Made by a program: the position numbers and the translations under genes | Source of the DNA: Cryobacterium flavum | GTDB lineage: Bacteria > Actinomycetota > Actinomycetes > Actinomycetales > Microbacteriaceae | Assembly (NCBI RefSeq): GCF_900103805.1 | Contig: NZ_FNIB01000006.1 | Coordinates: 237,399-301,398 of the forward strand | Direction of reading: 5' to 3' | DNA length: 64,000 nt | In this document: piece by piece, positions 18,458-26,628 of the stretch | Position numbering within the stretch: the stretch's first letter is position 1 | Layout of the letters: each line of letters opens with the position of its first letter | Notes under the pieces: generated by a model | What the model saw: only the letters and a program-made list of their open reading frames with translations | What the model was told of the DNA's origin: nothing | Database searches by the model: none

Positions 18458-19394
18458 GAATCAGGGCGCGCAGCCGCACTTCGTTGCAGCGCTCGAAGAC
18501 ACCCCCCTCGTGGCCATCGACCGCCTCGATGAGACCGCGAAAGCGCGCAGTACTTGGGCGGATGCCTGGGACGCGATGCGACGCCGGCCCAGCTTCTGGA
18601 TTTCGTCCGGACTCATCCTGCTGATTGTGCTTGTTGCGTTGGTCCCCACCTTGTTCGCCTCGGTATCGCCGACGCAGTGCCAGTTGTCGGACAGTAACGG
18701 GGTGCCGCAGTCCGGGCATCCGCTCGGATTTACCTTTCAGGGCTGCGATGTCTACGCGCGGATTATTTTCGGCACGAGTGCCTCGGTGACCGTCGGCATG
18801 CTGGCTGCCGCCATCGTTACCCTGTTCGGTCTCATCGTCGGTGCCCTCGCTGGCTACTACGGCGGTTTCCTCGACGCCGTCGTCTCGCGCATCGGCGACA
18901 TTTTCTTCGCCGTTCCGACCGTGCTCGGCGCCATCGTGCTGCTCTCGGTATTGCCAGACCGCACCCCGGTCGTGATCGCCCTCGTCATCTCGATCTTCGC
19001 CTGGCCGCAGGTCGCCCGCATCATGCGCGGCGCCGTGTTGACCGCGCGAAACTCGGACTATGTCGTGGCCTCGGTCGCGCTCGGTGTCTCGAAGTTCAAG
19101 ATTTTGCTGCGGCACGTCGTTCCCAACGCCATCGCCCCCGTGATCGTCATCGCGACGGTCTCCCTCGGCACGTTCATCGTTGCGGAGGCCACGCTTTCGT
19201 TCCTGGGCATCGGCCTCGGCCCCGGCACCATGTCGTGGGGCCGCGATATCGGCGAAGCACAGACGACCATCCGCACGAGCCCGCAGGTTCTGCTGTACCC
19301 CTCGATCGCGCTGTCTCTAACCGTGCTGGCTTTTCTCATGCTCGGTGACGTGCTGCGCGACGCGCTCGACCCCCAGGCGAGGGCACGCCGATGA
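18447..19394 (+). CDS. Peptide ABC transporter permease, DppC type (cluster 1)
   Basis: This 315-residue inner-membrane permease has the long N-terminal cytoplasmic stretch and periplasmic loop of the DppC/OppC family (HPLGFTFQGCDVYARIIFGTSASVTVG). It also has the EAA-like loop VVASVALGVSKFKILLRHVVPNAIAP. It pairs with the preceding DppB-type subunit. Its start lies inside the preceding gene and its end overlaps the ATPase start in an ATGA junction, so the three are one translationally coupled unit. Confidence 0.9.
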   Translation: MPSKNQGAQPHFVAALEDTPLVAIDRLDETAKARSTWADAWDAMRRRPSFWISSGLILLIVLVALVPTLFASVSPTQCQLSDSNGVPQSGHPLGFTFQGCDVYARIIFGTSASVTVGMLAAAIVTLFGLIVGALAGYYGGFLDAVVSRIGDIFFAVPTVLGAIVLLSVLPDRTPVVIALVISIFAWPQVARIMRGAVLTARNSDYVVASVALGVSKFKILLRHVVPNAIAPVIVIATVSLGTFIVAEATLSFLGIGLGPGTMSWGRDIGEAQTTIRTSPQVLLYPSIALSLTVLAFLMLGDVLRDALDPQARARR

Positions 19395-21139
19395 CTCAGT
19401 TAGCGACCGAAACCGTGAATCAAATTTCGTCCACCGACTCCGCACCGCTCTTGGAGATCAAGAACCTCGAGGTCGGGTTCCGCACTCAGCGCGGTGTCGT
19501 GCCCGCCGTGCGCGGCGTGAGCCTTACGCTCTTCCCCGGCCAGACTCTCGCGATCGTGGGGGAGTCCGGCTCGGGCAAGACCACGACCGCGCAGGCCATC
19601 ATCAAGCTGCTGGCCGGCACCGGCCAGGTGACCGGCGGACAGATTTTGTTTGAGGGCCGGGACCTGACCACCCTGAACGCCGCCGAGATGCAGGCCGTGC
19701 GCGGTCGTCAAATCGGTTACGTTCCGCAGGACCCGATGAGCAACCTCAACCCGGTCTGGAACATTGGGTTTCAGGTGTCCGAAGCCATCAAGGCTAATAG
19801 CGGCCTCCGTGGCAAGCCACTGAAGGCGCGCACCATCGAAGTGCTGCAGGAGGCCGGCCTGGCGGATGCCGCCGACCGGCTCAAGCAGTACCCGCACCAG
19901 TTCTCCGGCGGCATGCGTCAGCGCGTGCTCATCGGCATTGGGCTCTCGGCCCGGCCGAAGCTGCTCATCGCCGACGAGCCCACGAGCGCGCTCGACGTCA
20001 CCGTGCAGCGTCAGATTCTCGATCACCTCGCGACCCTCACCCGGGATTACGGCACGAGCGTGCTGTTCATTACGCACGACCTCGGTCTCGCCGCCGAGCG
20101 GGCCGAACAGCTCGTGGTGATGTACAAGGGCAAGGTCGTCGAATCGGGGCCGTCGCAGGAGATTTTGGCCAACCCGCAGCACCCGTACACCCAACGCCTC
20201 GTCGCTGCGGCTCCCAGCCTCGCCTCACGACGCATTCAGGCCAAGAAGAATCAGGATGCCCCGACGTCCGAAATCTTCTCGGCCGGCGGTACCGATACGG
20301 CGCTGATCGCCCGCGCCACCGAACGAGAGCTGGCGGCGACCGGCAAGGACCTCATCTCGGTCGAGGGCATCACCAAGATGTACCGCATCCGTAAGTCGGG
20401 GCTGAAATATGACGAACTCCTCGCCGTGAACGACGTGTCGTTCGGGGTCAAGAAGGGCACCACCACGGCGATCGTGGGGGAGTCCGGGTCGGGCAAGTCC
20501 ACCGTGGCCAAGCTCATTCTGCAGCTGGAAGGCCTCACCAGCGGGCGGATTGAATTCGAGGGACGCGACGTTGCCGGGCTCAAGGGCCGCCAGTTGCTGA
20601 ACTTTCGCCGCCGGGTGCAGCCGGTGTTCCAGGATCCGTACGGCTCACTCGACCCGCAGTACAACGTGGGGAACACCATTGCGGAGCCGCTGCTGGCGCA
20701 CAAGGTTGGCACCAAAAAGGAACGCCAGAAGCGCGTGCTGGAGCTGCTCGACCAGGTCTCGCTGCCGGCCTCGACGCAGTTTCGCTACCCGAGCGAGCTC
20801 TCCGGCGGCCAACGCCAGCGCATTGCCATTGCGCGGGCCCTGGCGCTCAAGCCCGATGTACTCGTGCTCGACGAGGCCGTCTCCGCGCTTGACGTGCTCG
20901 TGCAGGGGCAGATCCTGAACCTGCTCACCGAACTGCAGACCGAGCTGGGGCTGACCTACCTGTTCATCACCCACGACCTCGCGGTGGTGCGTCTCGTTGC
21001 CGACAACGTCTGCGTCATGCAGAAGGGGCGCATCGTTGAGGCGGCGTCGACCGATGACGTGTTCGACAGCCCCCGCGAGCTGTACACGCAAGAGTTGCTT
21101 GCTGCCATTCCTGGTGGCGACTTCGAGTTCGGTCGCTAA
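19391..21139 (+). CDS. Peptide ABC transporter double ATP-binding protein (DppD-DppF fusion, cluster 1)
   Basis: This 582-residue protein contains two complete ABC domains. Domain 1 has GESGSGKTT, FSGGMRQRV and LLIADEPTSALDVT; domain 2 has GESGSGKST, LSGGQRQRI and LVLDEAVSALDVL. It corresponds to DppD and DppF joined in one chain, with the typical oligopeptide-binding C-terminal extension (PYTQRLVAAAPSL) after the first domain. In domain 2 the Walker B segment reads DEAVSALD rather than DEPTSALD, a common variant. It energises the cluster 1 permeases. A strong terminator follows. Confidence 0.92.
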   Translation: MTQLATETVNQISSTDSAPLLEIKNLEVGFRTQRGVVPAVRGVSLTLFPGQTLAIVGESGSGKTTTAQAIIKLLAGTGQVTGGQILFEGRDLTTLNAAEMQAVRGRQIGYVPQDPMSNLNPVWNIGFQVSEAIKANSGLRGKPLKARTIEVLQEAGLADAADRLKQYPHQFSGGMRQRVLIGIGLSARPKLLIADEPTSALDVTVQRQILDHLATLTRDYGTSVLFITHDLGLAAERAEQLVVMYKGKVVESGPSQEILANPQHPYTQRLVAAAPSLASRRIQAKKNQDAPTSEIFSAGGTDTALIARATERELAATGKDLISVEGITKMYRIRKSGLKYDELLAVNDVSFGVKKGTTTAIVGESGSGKSTVAKLILQLEGLTSGRIEFEGRDVAGLKGRQLLNFRRRVQPVFQDPYGSLDPQYNVGNTIAEPLLAHKVGTKKERQKRVLELLDQVSLPASTQFRYPSELSGGQRQRIAIARALALKPDVLVLDEAVSALDVLVQGQILNLLTELQTELGLTYLFITHDLAVVRLVADNVCVMQKGRIVEAASTDDVFDSPRELYTQELLAAIPGGDFEFGR

Positions 21140-21150
21140 CCTGCGTTCAA

Positions 21151-21194
21151 CACACAGGCCCGACCGGTAATACTGGTCGGGCCTGTGTGGTTTA
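21151..21194 (+). terminator. Rho-independent terminator of cluster 1
   Basis: CACACAGGCCCGACC (21151-21165) pairs perfectly with GGTCGGGCCTGTGTG (21175-21189) around a 9-base loop and is followed by GTTTAA. The word GCCCGACCGGTAAT is shared with the terminator after the rhodopsin gene. Confidence 0.8.
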
Positions 21195-21450
21195 ACCGCC
21201 GTCACGTGCGCTGGTCGGTGGCGCATTCAGTGGTCTGGCCTGCTGAAACGGTGCAAACATTGCGCGCGGCCGCAACAAACGCAGTAATTGTGCACAATGC
21301 GCCCCCGGAACGAAAATAAATGGTGATATTTGGTAACGGTTCGGGTACTTATTGAGCGAAGCCGAGGTTTTCTCTCTATGGTCATATTTATCCGCGCTCG
21401 ACCTGCGGCCAAATCGCCGTGGTCGACGATCACTTCGCCCAGGAGGAATC
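21195..21450 (+). promoter_or_regulatory. Upstream region of cluster 2 with perfect palindrome ATTGTGCACAAT
   Basis: This non-coding, AT-rich stretch contains a perfect 12-bp palindrome ATTGTGCACAAT at 21287-21298 (a match to TGTGCAAAATG of cluster 1) and TATTGAGC at 21350-21357. A frame open from 21352 reaches the binding-protein gene but has no start signal. The AGGAGG at 21441-21446 marks the true TTG start at 21451. Confidence 0.5.
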
Positions 21451-23238
21451 TTGTCCATCAGAGGAAAACTGTTCAGGAAGAGTCTCAGTGGGGTCGCCGT
21501 TCTTGGCGTCGCCGCCCTTGCCCTGACCGCATGCACCACATCCGGCAGCACCACCACGAATACGGATGCCGCGGCCAGCGGCGGCACGGTCACGGTCGCG
21601 GTGGTCAACGACTTCACGTCGTTCAATAACCAGACCCCCCAGTCGAACCTCGACACCAACGGCCAGGTCGGTTACCTCATGGGTAACTACGGCTCCGCCT
21701 TCTCCTACATCGATAAAGACTTCAAGATCGTGCACGAAGACAAGTTCGGCACCTTCGAAAAAACCAGCGACGACCCGCAGACGGTCACCTATACGCTGAA
21801 TCCCGGCAACAAGTGGTCGGACGGTGAGCCCGTCACGGCCGACGACATGGTTCTAGCCTGGGCGACCGGTGCCGGCTATTACAACAGCTCAACCACCGAC
21901 CCCGACAGCGGCGACGTGGTCTCTGGCACCCAATACTTCGAGATCGCCGCGAGCACCGCAGGCCTCGACACGACCGCCTTCCCCACGGTGAGCGATGACA
22001 ACCTGTCGATGACCCTGGTCTACGGCACCCCCTACGTGGACTGGGAGCTGGTCAACCCGATCGGCCAGCCGGCCCACATCGTGGCCAAGAAGGCCGGACT
22101 CAGCTCCGCCGCCGACCTGACCGCCCTGATGAAGAGCCTGCCCAAGGGTGACCCGGCCAACCCGGCTGCGGCCGACCCCACGCTGAAGGCCGCCGCCGAC
22201 TTCGTGAACACCGGCTACGACGTGACCGCGTTCCCCACCGACCCCGACCTGCTCGTCTCAAGCGGCCCGATGGTGCCGACCGGCTGGACCCCCGGCCAGT
22301 CCTTCACCATGGAGCGCAACAAGTACTACGTGGGTGGCATGATTCCCAAGATCGACAAGATGATCCTGCGCGTCATTCCGGACGCCAACGCCCAGGTCAC
22401 CGCCCTGCAAAACGGCGAGGTCGACATCATCAACCCGCAGGCATCCGCTGATACGCTCACCGCTCTGGAGAATACCGGAGCCGACGTACTGACCGGAGAC
22501 CAGGTGTCGTATGACCACCTCGACCTGCGCTTCGACCAGCCGGTCTTCGCTGACATCAAGGTGCGCCAGGCGTTCCTGAAGACCATCCCGCGTCAGCAGA
22601 TCCTCGATTCCATTGTGACGCCGGTCAACCCCGACGCCAAGGTGCTCAACTCGCAGATCTGGGTTCCCGCCAACGAACCGTACGCAGATTCCGTCGCCAA
22701 CAACGGCTCGAAGGACTATGCCGATGTGGACATCGAGGGCGCCAAGGCCCTGCTGGCCGGCGCCACCCCCTCGGTGCGTATTTTGTACAACACCAACAAC
22801 CCGAACCGGGTCGATGAGTTCCAAGCCATCCAGGAATCGGCCGCCAAGGCCGGCATCACCGTCGTTGACGCTGGGTCTCCGGACTGGAGCAGCCTGCTCT
22901 CGGGCGGCGACTATGACGCTTCACTATTCGGCTGGATCAGCCCCGGTGTCGGCTCGGCCGGCATCTCGCAGATCTTCTCGACCGACGGTGGTGGAAACTA
23001 CAACCACTACACGGGAACGAATGACGACGCGATTGCGACCCAGACCACTCTGGATCCCGACAAGTTGATCGCCCTGGAAAAGAAGATGGACAAGCAGATG
23101 TTCGCGGACGCTTACGGCCTGCCGCTCTTCCAGCTGCCCGGTGTGTTCGGTGTCGCCAAGCGCGTGAGCGGTGTGGAGTACATGGGTAACCAGACCGGTC
23201 CGTTCTGGAACTTCTGGGAATGGTCCGTCAGTAAGTAG
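21451..23238 (+). CDS. Oligopeptide ABC transporter substrate-binding lipoprotein (cluster 2)
   Basis: This 595-residue SBP_bac_5 family lipoprotein has a basic N-terminus, a hydrophobic core and lipobox LTAC (Cys28). It has the family blocks YTLNPGNKWSDGEPVTADDMVLAW and KVRQAFLKTIPRQQI. It is closer in architecture to the cluster 3 protein than to cluster 1 (shared patterns include MTLVYGTPYVDWELVNP against MTMVYSAPYVDWELALY, and a C-terminus ending in WNFWEWSV or WNIWDWKL). The start is TTG 21451 with AGGAGG 4 bases upstream. It is probably the peptide receptor for the cluster 2 permeases. Confidence 0.9.
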   Translation: MSIRGKLFRKSLSGVAVLGVAALALTACTTSGSTTTNTDAAASGGTVTVAVVNDFTSFNNQTPQSNLDTNGQVGYLMGNYGSAFSYIDKDFKIVHEDKFGTFEKTSDDPQTVTYTLNPGNKWSDGEPVTADDMVLAWATGAGYYNSSTTDPDSGDVVSGTQYFEIAASTAGLDTTAFPTVSDDNLSMTLVYGTPYVDWELVNPIGQPAHIVAKKAGLSSAADLTALMKSLPKGDPANPAAADPTLKAAADFVNTGYDVTAFPTDPDLLVSSGPMVPTGWTPGQSFTMERNKYYVGGMIPKIDKMILRVIPDANAQVTALQNGEVDIINPQASADTLTALENTGADVLTGDQVSYDHLDLRFDQPVFADIKVRQAFLKTIPRQQILDSIVTPVNPDAKVLNSQIWVPANEPYADSVANNGSKDYADVDIEGAKALLAGATPSVRILYNTNNPNRVDEFQAIQESAAKAGITVVDAGSPDWSSLLSGGDYDASLFGWISPGVGSAGISQIFSTDGGGNYNHYTGTNDDAIATQTTLDPDKLIALEKKMDKQMFADAYGLPLFQLPGVFGVAKRVSGVEYMGNQTGPFWNFWEWSVSK

Positions 23239-23266
23239 CGAGGTCGAAAGACGCGGCTTGATCGCG

Positions 23267-23302
23267 CAGTTGGGCTCCTGGGTTCGCCCAGGAGCCCAAC
23301 TG
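23267..23302 (+). terminator. Hairpin between binding protein and permease genes, cluster 2
   Basis: CAGTTGGGCTCCTGGG (23267-23282) pairs perfectly with CCCAGGAGCCCAACTG (23287-23302) around a TTCG tetraloop, giving a 16-bp stem. No T-run follows. It probably protects the 3' end of the binding-protein message or causes partial termination. Confidence 0.65.
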
Positions 23303-23375
23303 GCGGGTCGGGTGGCATCCGTTTTCTTGTCGTACCCGAGGTACGAACCAACTCCTACAGTGAGGTAGCCCCGGC

Positions 23376-24908
23376 ATGGTGAGCTTCATCCTGAGACGAA
23401 TTCTCGTTTCCATACTCATCCTGATCGCCGCATCGTTTCTGATGTACGTCATGGTGGGCTACTCGGCCGATCCGCTTCAGGACCTCACGAGCAGTAATTC
23501 GCCCAATAAGCAGCAACTCATCAATGCCCGCGTCTCGCTCCTCGACCTTGACGTTCCGCCGCCCCTGCGCTGGGTGCTCTGGCTCGGGGGCGTGGCCAAG
23601 TGCGCCATTCCCTTCGCCAACGCCTGCGACCTCGGCTCGACCGTCTCCAAGGCGCAGGTCGTCGATATTCTGCCCAACGCCCTGGCCGCAACGGTGCAGC
23701 TCGTGACGTTCGCGCTCGTGCTGGCCATTCTGCTCGGCGTCACGATCGGCATCATCACCGCCCTCCGCCAATACAGCGGCCTCGACAATACGGTCACCTT
23801 CGTCAGCTTCTTTCTGTACTCGCTGCCCGCCTTTCTGGTGGCCGTGCTCCTAAAAGAATTCGTCGCCATCGGCTTCAATGACTTTCTGCGCGACCCGGTG
23901 ATCGGTAGCGTCGCGCTCGTGGTCATCGGCCTCGTCATCGGCGCCATCTGGCAGTCGCTCCTCGGCGGTGACGGGCGGCGTCGCCTCGTGGTGTTCCTCG
24001 TGTCAGGTCTGGCGACCAGCGGTGTTCTGCTGCTGATGAGTGCGACCGGGTGGTTCATGCACCCCGGGCTCGGAGCGATCCCGATCATTGTGCTGGTCGC
24101 CGCGATCGCCCTCGGCTCGGCCACTCTGCTGGCCGGGCTGCGCAACCGTCGGGCCCTCATCACGGCGGGGATCAACGCCGCGATCGCCATTGTGGCGTAC
24201 TTCACCCTGCAGCCCCTGTTCGACATCTCGAGCGCCGGCACGCTGTTCATTCTCGCGCTCGCCACCGCTGTCGTGGGCCTGGTCAGTGGTTTCCTCGCCG
24301 GCGGCTACGACCGCGGTCAGAACATGCGCGTCGGCCTCATCACGGCCTTGCTCTCGGGCGCCGTCGTGCTACTGGACCGGTTCATGCAGTCCTGGGGCGA
24401 TCTGCTCACCGCCACCAACGGACGCCCGATCGCGACGGTGGGCTCGAAGACCCCGGGGTTGAGCGGCGATGTCTGGCTGGGCGGGCTTGACGCCTTCGCC
24501 CACCTCACCCTGCCGACCATCGCGCTGCTGCTGATCTCCTTCGCCGGGTACACCCGGTATTCCCGCGCCGGCATGCTCGAGGTGCTCAGCCTCGACTACA
24601 TTCGCACCGCCCGCGCCAAGGGGCTGCCCGAGCGCACCGTGATCGTGCGCCACGCCTTTCGCAACATGCTCATTCCGCTCACCACCCTGGTGGCCTTCGA
24701 CGTCGGCGCCCTGCTCGGTGGCGCGATCATCACCGAGAAGGTCTTCGCCATCCCCGGGATGGGCAGCCTGTTCAATGCGGGACTCCAGCGCGGTGACCTC
24801 AACCCGGTGATGGGCTATTTCCTGATCGTGGCCGCCATGGCGATCACCTTCAATTTTCTGGCCGACATGGCCTATGCCGGGCTCGACCCCAGAGTGAGGA
24901 TCCGCTAG
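23376..24908 (+). CDS. Oversized DppB-type peptide transporter permease (cluster 2)
   Basis: This 510-residue permease is far longer than the usual 305-340 residues. The N-terminal part (MVSFILRRILVSILILIAASFLMYVMVG) and the C-terminal part with the signature DYIRTARAKGLPERTVIVRHAFRN are canonical DppB. Between about residues 165 and 345 lies an inserted hydrophobic region with several additional membrane helices (for example LVVIGLVIGAIW and LFILALATAVVGLVSGFLAGG). The paralogue in cluster 3 has the same insertion. The DppC start follows the stop codon with no gap. The function of the extra helices is unknown. Confidence 0.88.
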   Translation: MVSFILRRILVSILILIAASFLMYVMVGYSADPLQDLTSSNSPNKQQLINARVSLLDLDVPPPLRWVLWLGGVAKCAIPFANACDLGSTVSKAQVVDILPNALAATVQLVTFALVLAILLGVTIGIITALRQYSGLDNTVTFVSFFLYSLPAFLVAVLLKEFVAIGFNDFLRDPVIGSVALVVIGLVIGAIWQSLLGGDGRRRLVVFLVSGLATSGVLLLMSATGWFMHPGLGAIPIIVLVAAIALGSATLLAGLRNRRALITAGINAAIAIVAYFTLQPLFDISSAGTLFILALATAVVGLVSGFLAGGYDRGQNMRVGLITALLSGAVVLLDRFMQSWGDLLTATNGRPIATVGSKTPGLSGDVWLGGLDAFAHLTLPTIALLLISFAGYTRYSRAGMLEVLSLDYIRTARAKGLPERTVIVRHAFRNMLIPLTTLVAFDVGALLGGAIITEKVFAIPGMGSLFNAGLQRGDLNPVMGYFLIVAAMAITFNFLADMAYAGLDPRVRIR

Positions 24909-25949
24909 ATGTCCACACCAATTGGCTTGGGGCCGACCCCGCCCGAGATCCCCGCCGACGAACTCGCCGTCGCGAGCGCGATCCCCGAAAGTCAGGGACG
25001 CCTGATCTGGCGTCGCTTCGTCGGCAACAAGGTGGCCGTCGCCTCCGTCTTCATCCTCCTGCTCATCATCCTGTTTTCCTTCTCCGCCATCGGCATCGGC
25101 CCGATCCCCGGCTGGTGGCAGTACGGGTACAAAGCGCTCAACCCGCAGGTGAACGGCGGCAACCCCACCCTCTCGCTGGTGCCACAGTTTCTCGGCGGCA
25201 ACGGTATTTCGCTGGGCGAGCATCCGTTCGGCCAGGACCGCATCGGCAAGGACTACTTCGCCATGACCATGCGCGGCATTCAGAACTCCGCGCTGGTCAT
25301 GGTGGTTCTCGGCCTCATCGCGACCGTCGTGGGCGTGGTGGTCGGGGCCATCGCCGGCTACTACCGCGGCACCGTCGACGCCATTCTCATGCGGGTCACC
25401 GACGTCTTCATCGTGATTCCCGCCCTCGTGATCGGCTCCGTCGTGGGCCACTGGTTCGGCGCTCTCGGCGCCCCGGTACTGGCGATCATGCTCGGCTTCT
25501 TCTCCTGGATGGGCATCGCCCGCCTGGTGCGCGGCGAATTCCTGTCGCTGCGGGAACGCGAGTTCGTCGAGGCCGCCCGGGTCGCCGGGGCGAGCGACAT
25601 GCGCATCATCTTCAAGCACATCCTGCCCAACGCCATGGGTGTCGTCATCGTGTCGGCGACGCTCATCATGGCCTCGGCCATTCTGCTCGAGACGGCGCTG
25701 AGTTATCTCGGCTACGGCATTCGCTCTCCCGATGTGTCGCTGGGTCTGCTGATCAGCTCGAATCAGTCGGCGTTCCAGACCCGGCCGTGGCTGTTCTGGT
25801 GGCCCGGCGCGTTCATCGTGTCGCTCGCGCTGCTGGTGAACTTCGTCGGCGACGGCCTGCGCGACGCCTTCGACCCGCGTCACCGCCGGTTCAAGCTCAG
25901 CAAAATGCGCGAAACCCGGCCCGAACCGGAGCTGGAGGCGCAGCCGTGA
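24909..25949 (+). CDS. Peptide ABC transporter permease, DppC type (cluster 2)
   Basis: This 346-residue DppC-family permease has a long first periplasmic loop containing HPFGQDRIGKDYFAMTMRGIQ. The conserved cytoplasmic loop reads EFVEAARVAGASDMRIIFKHILPNAMG. It begins directly after the DppB stop codon, so the two are certainly co-translated. It ends 20 bases before the end of a PH-domain gene that lies on the opposite strand, which separates it from the ATPase gene. Confidence 0.92.
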   Translation: MSTPIGLGPTPPEIPADELAVASAIPESQGRLIWRRFVGNKVAVASVFILLLIILFSFSAIGIGPIPGWWQYGYKALNPQVNGGNPTLSLVPQFLGGNGISLGEHPFGQDRIGKDYFAMTMRGIQNSALVMVVLGLIATVVGVVVGAIAGYYRGTVDAILMRVTDVFIVIPALVIGSVVGHWFGALGAPVLAIMLGFFSWMGIARLVRGEFLSLREREFVEAARVAGASDMRIIFKHILPNAMGVVIVSATLIMASAILLETALSYLGYGIRSPDVSLGLLISSNQSAFQTRPWLFWWPGAFIVSLALLVNFVGDGLRDAFDPRHRRFKLSKMRETRPEPELEAQP

Positions 25950-25969
25950 CCCCGCTAGGCCAGCAGGCT

Positions 25970-26578
25970 TTAGGCCAGCAGAATTGCGACAACGGATGCC
26001 ACGGCGCCCGCCGCCAGCACGCCAGCCCGACCCCAGGCCCACACGACCACCACCGGCGTCTGCGCGGCGAGCCCGCCGTCGATCAGACCGCTTCGCTGCA
26101 GGGCGTCCCAGCGTGCGCGCACCAGTTGCGCCGCCTCGCCGGATTCACTCCCGGGCAGGTCGCCGGGGCGTGGGGAGCTGCTGACGTAGGGCACCGGGTC
26201 TGTGCTCTTGCGGCGCCCGGAGCTGGTCAGGCTGCGGCCGGGGGCCGGAGCGCAATACACCGCGAACTTGCGCCCCGGCGTGTAGAGCGTGAGCGCGAAC
26301 TTGGTGTCGACGTGCACGAGCGCCGCCCACGGCACCACGATGGTGCGCAGCGGATTGCGAATGGTCACGGCCGTGTCGCTGACGCGCAGGTCGGGGCGCC
26401 ACAGTACCTCCCAGACGAACAGAACCACGAACAGTGCCGGAACGACCAGCCACCGGTTCGACAAAGTCGGGAGCAGAAACACGCTCACCGCGCTAGCGGC
26501 GGCAACGCTCGCGAACACGGCGGCGATGATGCGGTTGAACCGCGAGTAGAAGAGATTCGGGTCGGCAGCGACGGGCAT
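25970..26578 (-). CDS. PH-domain membrane protein encoded antisense inside transporter cluster 2
   Basis: This protein of about 202 residues has two N-terminal membrane helices, then a bacterial PH-like domain (RVSDTAVTIRNPLRTIVVPWAALVHVDTKFALTLYTPGRKFAVYCAPAPG), a low-complexity charged stretch and a final hydrophobic helix. The start may be ATG 26578 or GTG 26611; neither has a strong ribosome site. The gene lies between dppC and the ATPase gene but on the other strand. Its paralogue occupies the identical position in cluster 3, sharing the core PWxxVxxIDT and LTLxTxxRxxxVxxAPxPG. The function is unknown. Confidence 0.75.
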   Translation of the reverse strand: MPVAADPNLFYSRFNRIIAAVFASVAAASAVSVFLLPTLSNRWLVVPALFVVLFVWEVLWRPDLRVSDTAVTIRNPLRTIVVPWAALVHVDTKFALTLYTPGRKFAVYCAPAPGRSLTSSGRRKSTDPVPYVSSSPRPGDLPGSESGEAAQLVRARWDALQRSGLIDGGLAAQTPVVVVWAWGRAGVLAAGAVASVVAILLA

Positions 26579-26628
26579 GCAGCCATGCTGCCAGAAATTG
26601 AACTCACCCACAGCGAAAGCAGGACTTC

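Noticed and set aside
21352..21450. N-terminal extension of the cluster 2 binding protein
   Set aside because: The added residues would put charged sequence in front of the lipoprotein signal; AGGAGG directly precedes the TTG at 21451.
24369..26042. 557-codon minus-strand frame across the cluster 2 permeases
   Set aside because: It is His/Gly/Asp-rich and without domains, typical of antisense shadow translation of membrane-protein genes.
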